Shown here: in pieces, positions 1-6,688 of the stretch | Layout: every line of letters begins with the position of its first letter | Position numbering within the stretch: position 1 is the first letter of the stretch | From: an uncultured Clostridia bacterium | Lineage (GTDB): Bacteria; Bacillota; Clostridia; Oscillospirales; Acutalibacteraceae | Assembly: GCA_947171615.1 (NCBI GenBank) | Contig: CAMVYG010000100.1 | Location: 1 to 7,848 of the forward strand | Direction of reading: 5' to 3' | DNA: 7,848 nt | The notes under the pieces: model-generated | What the model was told of the DNA's origin: nothing | What the model saw: only the letters and a program-made list of their open reading frames with translations | The model's database searches: none | Made by a program: the position numbers and the translations under genes

Positions 1-24
1 TCAGCTAGCAGTAACCTGCGCATA

Positions 25-102
25 AAAAAGGCCTTATACCCGCCGGTAAGCAATAACCGAGATCCTTCGTCACTGTCATTCCGGGTGAAACGAGGAATCT
101 CG
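25..102. repeat. Interspersed hairpin repeat, copy 1
   Basis: Bases 58-70 and 90-102 form an imperfect inverted repeat: 12 of 13 positions can pair, one of them G-U, with a C/A mismatch at 64/96. The flank at 25-57 is also repeated in front of copy 2, sharing TACCCG at offset 98 and then the CGAGAT..TTCG core at offset 99. The core TGTCATTC reappears as its complement GAATGACA in copy 2. Short palindromic elements with this ATTCTTCG / GAATGACA vocabulary are, as I recall, common between genes in gut Firmicutes. No open reading frame is supported here. Confidence 0.6.
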
Positions 103-122
103 AATAGAAGTGACTAACGAGC

Positions 123-199
123 AAAAGGGCTTTGTACCCGCTGATTAAGATATAGTCGAGATTCTTCGGCGTTTTCACGCCTCAGAATGACAGCGAGTG
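123..199. repeat. Interspersed hairpin repeat, copy 2
   Basis: This is the second copy of the element at 25-102. The hairpin core is 161-188: ATTCT (161-165) pairs with AGAAT (184-188) and GGCG (168-171) pairs with CGCC (178-181), across a 2x2 mismatch. Its reverse complement aligns with copy 1 over about 36 bases, and the direct strand also aligns because both are near-palindromic. The preceding 34 bases match the flank of copy 1, so the duplicated unit is larger than the hairpin. It is probably a non-autonomous mobile or REP-like sequence, and no transposase is present. Confidence 0.6.
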
Positions 200-233
200 C
201 AAGTGGAAAGTATAGGTTAAAGGTCAACCAAAT

Positions 234-260
234 GTAGGGACCGGCCTCCGGACGGTCCGT
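234..260. repeat. GC-rich intergenic hairpin
   Basis: GGACCG (238-243) pairs with CGGTCC (253-258). An alternative inner pairing is CCGG (241-244) with CCGG (248-251). There is no T-run on either side, so it is not a convincing intrinsic terminator. It looks like another short palindromic repeat of the kind scattered in Clostridia genomes, but that assignment is from memory. Confidence 0.4.
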
Positions 261-390
261 TGTCTTTGCAGGGATTCACGGCCCTATAGAATGGTACACG
301 ATAATCTATACATTAGCAATCTCCTGCCCCAAACGAACCGCAAACAAAGAACAATAAATCCCGTGCGGCACCATGCCGTTACATTTTACA

Positions 391-395
391 GGAGG
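391..395 (+). promoter_or_regulatory. Ribosome binding site of the lipoprotein gene
   Basis: A perfect GGAGG lies 9 bases before the ATG at 405. It decides the start. The reading frame stays open upstream to a GTG- or ATG-like codon at 291, but the extra 38 residues have no Shine-Dalgarno site and would bury the signal peptide. Confidence 0.85.
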
Positions 396-404
396 TATCC
401 ACTT

Positions 405-1019
405 ATGAAATATTTGAAAAAATGGCTTTGCATTGGGCTTTGTGCCGCCATGGCGCTGAGCCTTGCCGCTTGTGAAAACAAAGAGCCGGAGAGCTCTACC
501 CTGCCGGAAAGCTCCAGCAGCGCTGTTTCCGCCACACCGGAACCGGAAAGCTCCCGGTTTACTCCGGCGGAGGATCTGATCTCCACCCCCAGCGGCATGG
601 AGGAAGGTTCCTTTGAGGATCTTTTCTCCCAAAATCCTATTGATAAGCAATACGATAAAGACTATTCTTTGGCCTCCTCCTTCTCCATGATGCGCCAGGC
701 CTGCAATGAGGCTGCCAGGCGTTGGCGGGATCTGATCGATACCGTTTATCCGGAGGCGCTGGAGCACACATCGGAGGAGGAAAAATCCGCCCTGCAAAAG
801 GAACAGGTAGAGTGGGAAACCGGGGTTGATGATCGGATCGCCGCCATTCGGGAAGAGGCGGGGGACAGCAACGACGGTGTTCTTTCCTCCTCTCAGCAGG
901 TGGTGCTGATCTACCGGGAGCGGGCTATGGCGCTGTGCAGGATCGTCTTTGAGGCAACCGGCGAATTGCCTGACTTTTCCGATCCTAACGCTGCTTCCTC
1001 CGGAGCGGCGGTAGGCTAA
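405..1019 (+). CDS. Secreted lipoprotein, possible LprI-like (DUF1311) domain
   Basis: This 204-residue protein begins MKYLKKWL, followed by a hydrophobic segment and a lipobox L20-A21-A22-C23. It is therefore predicted to be lipidated at Cys23 and anchored outside the membrane. Residues 25-52 are a Ser/Pro/Glu-rich linker. Residues about 95-185 are helical and charged and resemble the lysozyme-inhibitor LprI / DUF1311 pattern: a Cys (C100), then W-R-D-L-I-D-T-V-Y (107-115), an acidic helix, then L-Q-K-E-Q-V-E-W (130-137), and a late Arg/Cys helix with C178. The family is named for a mycobacterial lysozyme inhibitor, but most members have no known role. I rate lipoprotein as near certain and LprI-like as tentative. 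The start is fixed by the GGAGG at 391. It stands alone on the plus strand and converges on gyrA. I found no convincing promoter; GATAAT near 300 lacks a good partner. Confidence 0.85.
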   Translation: MKYLKKWLCIGLCAAMALSLAACENKEPESSTLPESSSSAVSATPEPESSRFTPAEDLISTPSGMEEGSFEDLFSQNPIDKQYDKDYSLASSFSMMRQACNEAARRWRDLIDTVYPEALEHTSEEEKSALQKEQVEWETGVDDRIAAIREEAGDSNDGVLSSSQQVVLIYRERAMALCRIVFEATGELPDFSDPNAASSGAAVG

Positions 1020-1050
1020 AACATCCAGGGCGTGTTCACACAAGAAAACA

Positions 1051-1091
1051 AGATCCCCCGGCAGTGCTTTCCGTGCACTGCCGGGGGATCT
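1051..1091 (-). terminator. Intrinsic terminator of gyrA, possibly bidirectional
   Basis: A perfect 17-bp stem (1051-1067 with 1075-1091) encloses a 7-base loop. Read on the minus strand it follows the gyrA stop by 15 bases and runs straight into the T-rich TTGTTTTCTTG, as expected for a rho-independent terminator. Read on the plus strand it lies about 30 bases after the lipoprotein stop, with a six-T run at about 1101-1106. It may therefore stop convergent transcription from both sides, though the plus-strand T-run is some distance from the stem. Confidence 0.9.
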
Positions 1092-1106
1092 CCTATTCCC
1101 GGTTTT

Positions 1107-3683
1107 TTATTCTTCTTCGCCGTCTTCGTTCTCTACGGCTTCGTCCAGCTCTTCCGGTTCATCGGGGGTATCGGCGCCCTCCTCGGCAGAGCCGTCGTCT
1201 TCAATCTCCACATCGTCCACTTCGTCTTCCTCATGGGGAGCTCTGGCCAGGGTCACCACCTTGCTGCCCTCCTGCAGCTTCATGACCCGGACGCCCTTGC
1301 TGGGCCGGGCACAGACCCGGATGGAATCCGCCTGAATCCGAATGATGATGCCGTCCTCGGAAATGAGGATCACGTCATCGTCCTCTGCGTCTACCACCTT
1401 GATTCCGGCTACATCGCCGAATTTTTCGGTGTGATAGTTCCGCAGACCCTTGCCGCCCCGCTTTTGCAGCCTGTAGTTTTCAGGGCTGGACAGCCTGCCA
1501 TAGCCTGTTTCGGTAACGGTGAGCACCAGGCCGCCCTCCCGCAGCACGGACATACCCACAATGCAGTCGTCCTTCTGGAGCTTCATGACCTTGACGCCTC
1601 TGGCGGTACGGCTCAGCTCACGAACGCCGGTTTCATGGAACCGAATGGCCATACCCTTTTTGGTGGCCACCAGCAGATCGGATGCGCCGTCTGTGACCCG
1701 CACCCAGCTCAGGGTATCGCCCTCATCCAGATCGATGGCGATCAAGCCGCCCTTTCGGGCCGTATCATAGGCGGAAAGCCTTGTTCTCTTAATGATGCCG
1801 TTCTTTGTTACCATTACCAGGAATTTCTCACTGTCAAATTCCGTGACCCGGATCATGGAGGTGATCTTTTCCTCGGGCTGGAGAGGCAGCAGGTTCTTGA
1901 TATTCATACCGCGGCTTTGGCGGCTGCCCTCCGGCACCTCATAGCATTTTAATTTATAGACCCTGCCCAGATCGGAGAAGAACATGACATAATCGTGGCT
2001 TCCGGTGACAAACAACTCGGTGGCCACATCCTCATCCCGGCGGTTCATACCTGCCACACCTCTGCCGCCACGCTTCTGGGTGTGGTAAGTATCCATTTTC
2101 TGACGCTTCACATAGCCGTAATTTGTCAGGGTGAGCACGCATTCCTCTTCGGGGATCAGATCTTCAATATCCACCTCGCCGCTGATGGCGGCGATCTCGG
2201 TACGGCGCTCATCGCTGAACCGCTTTTTCATATCCAACGCCTCATCCTTGACGATGGCCAGACGGCGTGCTTCGCTTTGCAAAATATCGCTCAGATCGGC
2301 GATTTTCTCGTGAAGCTCGTTCAGCTCGGTTTCGATCTTCAAAATTTCCAGCCCGGCAAGCTGCCCCAACTGGAACCGGCAGATGGCGTCTGCCTGCACG
2401 TCGTCAAAATCAAAGCGCTCCATCAAGGCCTGCTTTGCTTCCGGTCTGCCGCCCTTACAGCCGCGGATCGTCTCAATGATCTCGTCCACAATGTCAATGG
2501 CTTTTTTCAGACCTTCCAGAATGTGGGCGCGCTCCTGGGCCTTTTTCAGATCAAACTGAGTCCGGCGGAAAATGACCTCGGACTGGAATTTGATATACTC
2601 CTCCAGAATCTGCCGGAGATTCAGAATGGCCGGACGACCGCCTACAATGGCCAGCATGATCACGCCAAAGGTGGTTTGCAGCTGGGTAAAGGAGTAGAGA
2701 TGGTTCAACACGATCTGGGGAGAAGCGTCCCGCTTCACGTCGATCACGATATGCATGCCGTTGCGGTCGGAATGGTCGTCCACATTGGAAATGCCCTCGA
2801 TCCGCTTTTCCTTGACCAGATCGGCGATATTTTCAATCAACCTTGCCTTATTGACCTGATAAGGCAGCTCCGTTACGATGATCTTGGAGCGCCCGGTTTT
2901 TTCATTTTCCTCGATCTCCGCCCTGGCCCGCACGGTGATCTTGCCCCGGCCGGTGGCATAAGCCGCCCGAATTCCGCTGCGGCCCATGACTACGCCGCCG
3001 GTGGGGAAATCCGGCCCCTTGATATGCTCCATCAGTTCTTCCAGAGTGGCCTCGGGGTTGTCGATCAGGCAGCACACGCCGTCAATGACCTCGCCCAGAT
3101 TGTGAGGGGGAATATTGGTGGCCATACCCACGGCGATACCGGTAGAACCGTTTACCAGAATGTTGGGAAAATGGCAGGGAAGCACGGAGGGCTCCTTCAA
3201 ACGGTCGTCATAGTTGGGGTTAAAGTCCACCGTGTCCTTATCGATATCGTCCAGCATGGCAACGGAAAGCTTATTCATCTTCGCTTCGGTATATCGATAG
3301 GCGGCAGGGGGATCCCCATCCACCGAACCGAAGTTTCCGTGGCCATCTACCAGCATATACCGCTGAGAAAAGTCCTGGGCCAGACGCACCATGGCGTCAT
3401 ACACGGAAGCGTCACCGTGAGGGTGATAGCGGCCCAGCACTGCGCCTACGGTATCGGCGCACTTACGATAGGGCTTTTCCGGCCAGAGGGTATTCTCGTA
3501 CATGGTATAGAGAATTCGCCGATGGACGGGCTTCAGGCCATCCCGTACATCGGGAAGAGCCCGCTGCACGATGACCGACATGGAGTAGTCCAGAAAGGAC
3601 TGCTGCATTTCTTTCGTCAGATTGACGTCGATCACGCGCCCTCTCTGCCCCTCCTGCGGGGTTCCGTTGTTTTCAAAATCCAT
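1107..3683 (-). CDS. gyrA: DNA gyrase subunit A
   Basis: GyrA is the DNA-breaking and DNA-wrapping subunit of gyrase; with GyrB it forms the A2B2 enzyme that adds negative supercoils. The protein is 858 residues. The N-terminal part carries KPVHRRILY (51-59), the quinolone region HPHGDASVYD (87-96) and AAYRYTE with the catalytic tyrosine Y131. A coiled-coil arm follows at roughly 360-490, then the C-terminal beta-pinwheel from about 513. A perfect GyrA box QKRGGRG (536-542) marks this as GyrA rather than ParC. A second box-like copy, QKRGGKG, sits at 740-746. The last 41 residues are extremely acidic. Ala92 replaces the Ser83 of E. coli. The start was chosen as ATG 3683 because AGAAAGGA (3697-3704) is then 13 bases upstream, about 11 from the aligned core. 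Alternatives are ATG 3692 (only 4 bases away) and GTG 3707. It is the last gene of the likely gyrB operon. Confidence 0.97.
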   Translation of the reverse strand: MDFENNGTPQEGQRGRVIDVNLTKEMQQSFLDYSMSVIVQRALPDVRDGLKPVHRRILYTMYENTLWPEKPYRKCADTVGAVLGRYHPHGDASVYDAMVRLAQDFSQRYMLVDGHGNFGSVDGDPPAAYRYTEAKMNKLSVAMLDDIDKDTVDFNPNYDDRLKEPSVLPCHFPNILVNGSTGIAVGMATNIPPHNLGEVIDGVCCLIDNPEATLEELMEHIKGPDFPTGGVVMGRSGIRAAYATGRGKITVRARAEIEENEKTGRSKIIVTELPYQVNKARLIENIADLVKEKRIEGISNVDDHSDRNGMHIVIDVKRDASPQIVLNHLYSFTQLQTTFGVIMLAIVGGRPAILNLRQILEEYIKFQSEVIFRRTQFDLKKAQERAHILEGLKKAIDIVDEIIETIRGCKGGRPEAKQALMERFDFDDVQADAICRFQLGQLAGLEILKIETELNELHEKIADLSDILQSEARRLAIVKDEALDMKKRFSDERRTEIAAISGEVDIEDLIPEEECVLTLTNYGYVKRQKMDTYHTQKRGGRGVAGMNRRDEDVATELFVTGSHDYVMFFSDLGRVYKLKCYEVPEGSRQSRGMNIKNLLPLQPEEKITSMIRVTEFDSEKFLVMVTKNGIIKRTRLSAYDTARKGGLIAIDLDEGDTLSWVRVTDGASDLLVATKKGMAIRFHETGVRELSRTARGVKVMKLQKDDCIVGMSVLREGGLVLTVTETGYGRLSSPENYRLQKRGGKGLRNYHTEKFGDVAGIKVVDAEDDDVILISEDGIIIRIQADSIRVCARPSKGVRVMKLQEGSKVVTLARAPHEEDEVDDVEIEDDGSAEEGADTPDEPEELDEAVENEDGEEE

Positions 3684-3696
3684 AATTCGCATCCAT

Positions 3697-3704
3697 TCCT
3701 TTCT
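3697..3704 (-). promoter_or_regulatory. Ribosome binding site of gyrA
   Basis: AGAAAGGA on the minus strand is complementary to the extreme 3' end of 16S rRNA (UCCUUUCU). It pairs with the end beyond the usual core, which favours the more distant ATG at 3683 over the ATG at 3692 as the start of gyrA. The choice is not certain. Confidence 0.6.
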
Positions 3705-3785
3705 CACCGGGGCCGGAACAGCTTCCCTGCCTCACGTGAAAAATTATCTTTATCAGCTTTCAGATATCTTTTTAAAAAAAGTACC

Positions 3786-4295
3786 TCAATCTCCCTGTAA
3801 CAGGAAGCTCAGCGCCTGGCCCCGCATTCCCTCCGGAATAGCCCGCAGGGGGATCACCAGCAGCCCGCCGCCGGCAATGCGGACGATCAAAAGCTTGCCG
3901 TCCTTTTTTCCCACGGCTCTGATCTCCGAGGTGCCGTCCAGCAGCACACTTTGAGAGCCCGCCTCCGTTTCCAGAATAAACCGATCCGGGTACAGCCGAA
4001 GCTTTACCTCCCGGTGGCAGCTTTTTGCCTGTTTTCTCATATCCAGCCGGGGAACCAGGTTTAACAGGAGCAGCACCCCGAGGGAAACAAAAGTCATCAC
4101 CAGGTTAAAAAGCTCTTTTTGAAACAGGTAGGAAATGAAAAAGAACAGGCAGAACACGGCGAGGATCACCGTTTCCACAATAGCCCTCTTTCCGCTGGTG
4201 CGATACACCCCGGAAAGCCGCAGGCCGTCGTAAATTTCCTTTTCCGTCAAAGTGTAGGAAAACTGAAGCTTTCCCGAAGATCCACTTTTTTCCAT
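3786..4295 (-). CDS. YcxB-like two-TM membrane protein
   Basis: This 169-residue protein has a short polar N-terminus with a beta-like stretch (LQFSYTLTEKEIYDGLR, 10-26). Two adjacent membrane helices follow at about 38-58 and 61-83. A soluble C-terminal domain (about 95-165) has the pattern LRLYPDRFILET, a segment around SEIRAV, then LLVIPLRAIP. Helix pair plus this C-terminal fold, with a late 'IPxRxF/IP' motif, matches what I know of the YcxB-like family, whose function is unknown. ATG 4295 was chosen because the weak AGGG at 4307-4310 is 11 bases away; a GTG at 4304 would be only 2 bases from it. It sits between gyrB (75-bp gap) and gyrA (102-bp gap), same strand, with no terminator seen on either side, so it is probably cotranscribed. 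A direct role in gyrase function is not implied by anything in its sequence. Confidence 0.85.
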   Translation of the reverse strand: MEKSGSSGKLQFSYTLTEKEIYDGLRLSGVYRTSGKRAIVETVILAVFCLFFFISYLFQKELFNLVMTFVSLGVLLLLNLVPRLDMRKQAKSCHREVKLRLYPDRFILETEAGSQSVLLDGTSEIRAVGKKDGKLLIVRIAGGGLLVIPLRAIPEGMRGQALSFLLQGD

Positions 4296-4342
4296 AAAGT
4301 TCACAGCCCTGCGCTTTGTTCACGGCTTAAAGCGCCCTTCCT

Positions 4343-4370
4343 CTAAAAACTAACGACTAAAATCTAACAA
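4343..4370 (-). repeat. Heptad repeat (NNNTTAG)x4 after gyrB
   Basis: On the minus strand four exact 7-base units, TTGTTAG, ATTTTAG, TCGTTAG and TTTTTAG, follow directly after the gyrB stop codon. Only the last four bases of each unit are constant. A second array of the same design lies at 7749-7783. The two share the 11-base string TTAGTCGTTAG. Confidence 0.7.
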
Positions 4371-6365
4371 CTATACATCCCAGTTTGCCTTCTGCGCGTT
4401 TTCTACGATAAAGTCCCGGCGGGGCTCTACCTTATCGCCCATCAGCACGGTAAATACCTCGTCCGCCTCGGCAGCGTCCTCCACCTCTACCCGGCGCATG
4501 GTTCTCACTTCCGGGTTCATGGTGGTTTCCCACAACTGCTCCGCGTCCATTTCGCCCAGGCCCTTATAGCGCTGGATCTCATAGCCGCTGCCAAGCTCCG
4601 CCATGATGCTGTCCCGCTCCGGATCGGAATACGCGTAATAGTGGCGCTTTCCCTTGGTAATGCGGAACAGGGGAGGCTGGGCAAGATAGATATGCCCCTC
4701 CTCTACCAGAGGCCGCATAAAGCGGAAGAAGAAGGTCAAAAGCAGAGTGCGGATATGGGAGCCGTCCACATCGGCATCGGCCATGATAATGATCTTCCCG
4801 TACCGCAGCTTGGAAAGGTCAAAATCCTCTCCTATGCCGGTACCCAGGGCCGTGACCACAGGCATCAGCTTTTCGTTGCCGTACACCTTGTCAAGCCTTG
4901 CCTTTTCCACATTCAGCATTTTGCCCCACAGGGGTAAGATCGCTTGGAATTTTCTGTCTCGCCCGCCCTTGGCGGAGCCTCCGGCGGAATCGCCCTCCAC
5001 AATATAGATCTCGGTTTCCTCCGGGTTTCTGGACTGGCAGTCCGCCAGCTTTCCCGGAAGGGAGTTATTCTCCAGAGCGGTCTTTCTTCTCGCCAGCTCT
5101 CTGGCCTTTCTGGCCGCTTCCCTGGCACGGGAAGCCGTCAGCGCCTTATCAAAAATGGCCCTGGCCGTGGCGGGGTTTTCCTCCAGGAAGGTCATCATCT
5201 TATCATAGACCATGGAGCTTACCAGGGTGCTCATTTCCGTATTGCCCAGCTTTGCCTTGGTCTGCCCCTCAAACTGCGCTTCCTTCAGCTTTACGCTGAT
5301 CACGCAGGTCAGGCCTTCCCGCACGTCCTCACCGGAAAGATTCTTATCATTTTCCTTCAAAATGGAATACTTTCTGGCGTAATCGTTCATTACCCGGGTC
5401 AGCGCCCGTTTAAAGCCATCCTCATGGGTACCGCCGTCGGTGGTGTGGATATTGTTGGCAAAGGAAAGGATCAGCTCGTTAAAGCTGTCCGTATACTGCA
5501 TGGCGATCTCCGCGGTGGAATTCCCATCGGCAGCATCGGCGCCAAAGCGAATAATTTCCGGGTGGATCACCTCTACCGCCTTTTTGGTGTTCAGGTACTC
5601 CACAAAGGAGCTGACGCCGCCTTCATAGCAGTAAGTATTGGAGATCTTTCCCTCCTGATCCTGCTCGTCCGGCACCCGATCCGCCGGATCCCGTTCATCG
5701 ATCAGTTCAATGCTGACTCCGGCATTCAGGAAAGCCTGCTCTCTCAGGCGGGTCTGTAAGGTCTCGTAAGTATAGGTGGTGGTTTCCTTAAAGATCTCAG
5801 GGTCTGCCTTAAAGCAAACCACAGAGCCGCTGGATCTTCCTTCCGGCGCCTTGCCCCGGTTTTCCAGCTCTGTTACAGCCTTGCCCCGCTCAAAGCGCTG
5901 GTAATAAAGCTGCCCCTCACTGACTACCTCTACTTCCAGCCACTCGGAAAGGGCGTTTACTACAGACGCGCCCACACCGTGCAAACCGCCGGACACCTTA
6001 TAGCTTCCGCCGCCGAATTTTCCGCCGGCATGGAGAATGGTGAATACCACCGTTACGGCAGGCAGACCGGTTTTATGCTGCACGCCTACCGGAATTCCAC
6101 GGCCGTTATCGGAAACGTAAATGATATTGCCCGGCAAAATCTTTACCACGATCTTATCGCAGAACCCGGCCAGCGCCTCGTCAATGGCATTATCCACAAT
6201 TTCATAGACCAGATGGTGCAGTCCCCTGGGGCCGGTGGAGCCGATGTACATGCCGGGGCGCTTTCTCACCGCCTCCAGACCCTCTAAAACCTGGATCTGG
6301 TCGCCGTCATAAGCCTTTTGGGCGTCTGCCTTCATCATATCCCGGTTCAATTCCTGATTGTCCAA
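4371..6365 (-). CDS. gyrB: DNA gyrase subunit B
   Basis: GyrB is the ATPase subunit that drives strand passage by gyrase. The protein is 664 residues, slightly longer than usual. The GHKL ATP site shows the catalytic Glu55 and Mg-binding Asn59 in YEIVDNAIDEA, the adenine-contacting Asp86 in SDNGRG, and GGLHGVG at 126-132. The transducer domain has Q368-T369-K370, equivalent to E. coli QTK with Lys337. The TOPRIM domain has EGDSAGGSAK (457-466) and the metal-binding D530-A-D532-V-D534. The C-terminus has QRYKGLGEMDAEQLWETTMNP (598-618). Trp480 replaces the Lys447 of E. coli in the quinolone region. The start is taken as TTG 6365, with GGGGGA (6371-6376) 5 bases upstream. ATG 6338 or 6335 are possible; the latter gives an N-terminus closer to other GyrBs but has poorly spaced Shine-Dalgarno candidates. 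It is first in the gyrB / YcxB-like / gyrA series, driven by the promoter at 6636-6664. Confidence 0.97.
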   Translation of the reverse strand: MDNQELNRDMMKADAQKAYDGDQIQVLEGLEAVRKRPGMYIGSTGPRGLHHLVYEIVDNAIDEALAGFCDKIVVKILPGNIIYVSDNGRGIPVGVQHKTGLPAVTVVFTILHAGGKFGGGSYKVSGGLHGVGASVVNALSEWLEVEVVSEGQLYYQRFERGKAVTELENRGKAPEGRSSGSVVCFKADPEIFKETTTYTYETLQTRLREQAFLNAGVSIELIDERDPADRVPDEQDQEGKISNTYCYEGGVSSFVEYLNTKKAVEVIHPEIIRFGADAADGNSTAEIAMQYTDSFNELILSFANNIHTTDGGTHEDGFKRALTRVMNDYARKYSILKENDKNLSGEDVREGLTCVISVKLKEAQFEGQTKAKLGNTEMSTLVSSMVYDKMMTFLEENPATARAIFDKALTASRAREAARKARELARRKTALENNSLPGKLADCQSRNPEETEIYIVEGDSAGGSAKGGRDRKFQAILPLWGKMLNVEKARLDKVYGNEKLMPVVTALGTGIGEDFDLSKLRYGKIIIMADADVDGSHIRTLLLTFFFRFMRPLVEEGHIYLAQPPLFRITKGKRHYYAYSDPERDSIMAELGSGYEIQRYKGLGEMDAEQLWETTMNPEVRTMRRVEVEDAAEADEVFTVLMGDKVEPRRDFIVENAQKANWDV

Positions 6366-6629
6366 AAAAATCCCCCAAATCTATCACCGCCCGGCCTGCG
6401 TAAACGCAGCTTTCGCCGTATCGGTAAAATTTCTTTTCAAAACAACGGGAAAGCCTCCTACAGCTTTCGCACTTCCTTCTGACGGTTTTACAATCCTTCC
6501 ATCAGAAAACTTTTCGCTCTGCCGCCTTATTTCCCGGCCGCTGAAATTCAAAGCCAAAAACTGCAAAATCCGGCGAAAAATCCCGATACAACCGTACCTG
6601 CATACTCGCCTGGAGCTTCCCTATATATT
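6366..6629 (-). promoter_or_regulatory. Long 5' leader of gyrB
   Basis: If transcription starts about 7 bases after the -10 box, the gyrB message has a leader of about 260 bases. On the minus strand it holds a 33-codon ATG open frame at 6502-6603, a perfect AGGAGG at 6454-6459 with no long gene behind it, and a hairpin that puts that AGGAG in an 8-base loop (6449-6454 with 6463-6468). It also holds a small stem CTGCG/CGCAG nearer gyrB and a run of seven T at 6364-6370 against the start codon. I cannot match it to a known riboswitch or leader family. Confidence 0.45.
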
Positions 6630-6635
6630 AGTATA

Positions 6636-6664
6636 AGTATAGCAGATTTTCACTTATTTGTAAA
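6636..6664 (-). promoter_or_regulatory. Sigma-A promoter of gyrB
   Basis: On the minus strand the -35 box TTTACA (6659-6664) is separated by 17 bases from the -10 box TATACT (6636-6641). Each box matches five of six consensus bases. TGC immediately before the -10 box makes it an extended -10 (TGnTATACT). A second TATACT follows directly at 6630-6635 without its own -35 box. It points at gyrB and lies downstream of the terminator of the preceding gene, so the operon start is well defined. Confidence 0.85.
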
Positions 6665-6688
6665 CAGAAAAATGCCGGAAATCAGTGG

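Noticed and set aside
291..404. N-terminal extension of the lipoprotein frame
   Set aside because: It would add 38 non-hydrophobic residues before a clear signal peptide, and the only good ribosome binding site is at 391-395.
1995..3800. 601-codon open frame on the plus strand opposite gyrA
   Set aside because: It is a shadow of the gyrA reading frame created by its codon bias; its translation is rich in His, Gln and Leu and matches no family, while gyrA is certain.
4944..5759. 271-codon open frame on the plus strand opposite gyrB
   Set aside because: Antisense shadow of gyrB with no ribosome binding site and no domain resemblance.
6190..6198. Perfect DnaA-box 9-mer TTATCCACA on the plus strand
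   Set aside because: It lies inside gyrB and is produced by the codons for the conserved IVDNA motif of the ATP site. There is no cluster of further boxes or AT-rich unwinding region, so it is not evidence of an origin.
6384..6566. 60-codon TTG-started frame on the minus strand in the gyrB leader
   Set aside because: It has no Shine-Dalgarno site at its start, no recognisable domain and does not resemble the small RemB-type protein that precedes gyrB in Bacillus. Only its last 18 codons lie behind an AGGAGG.
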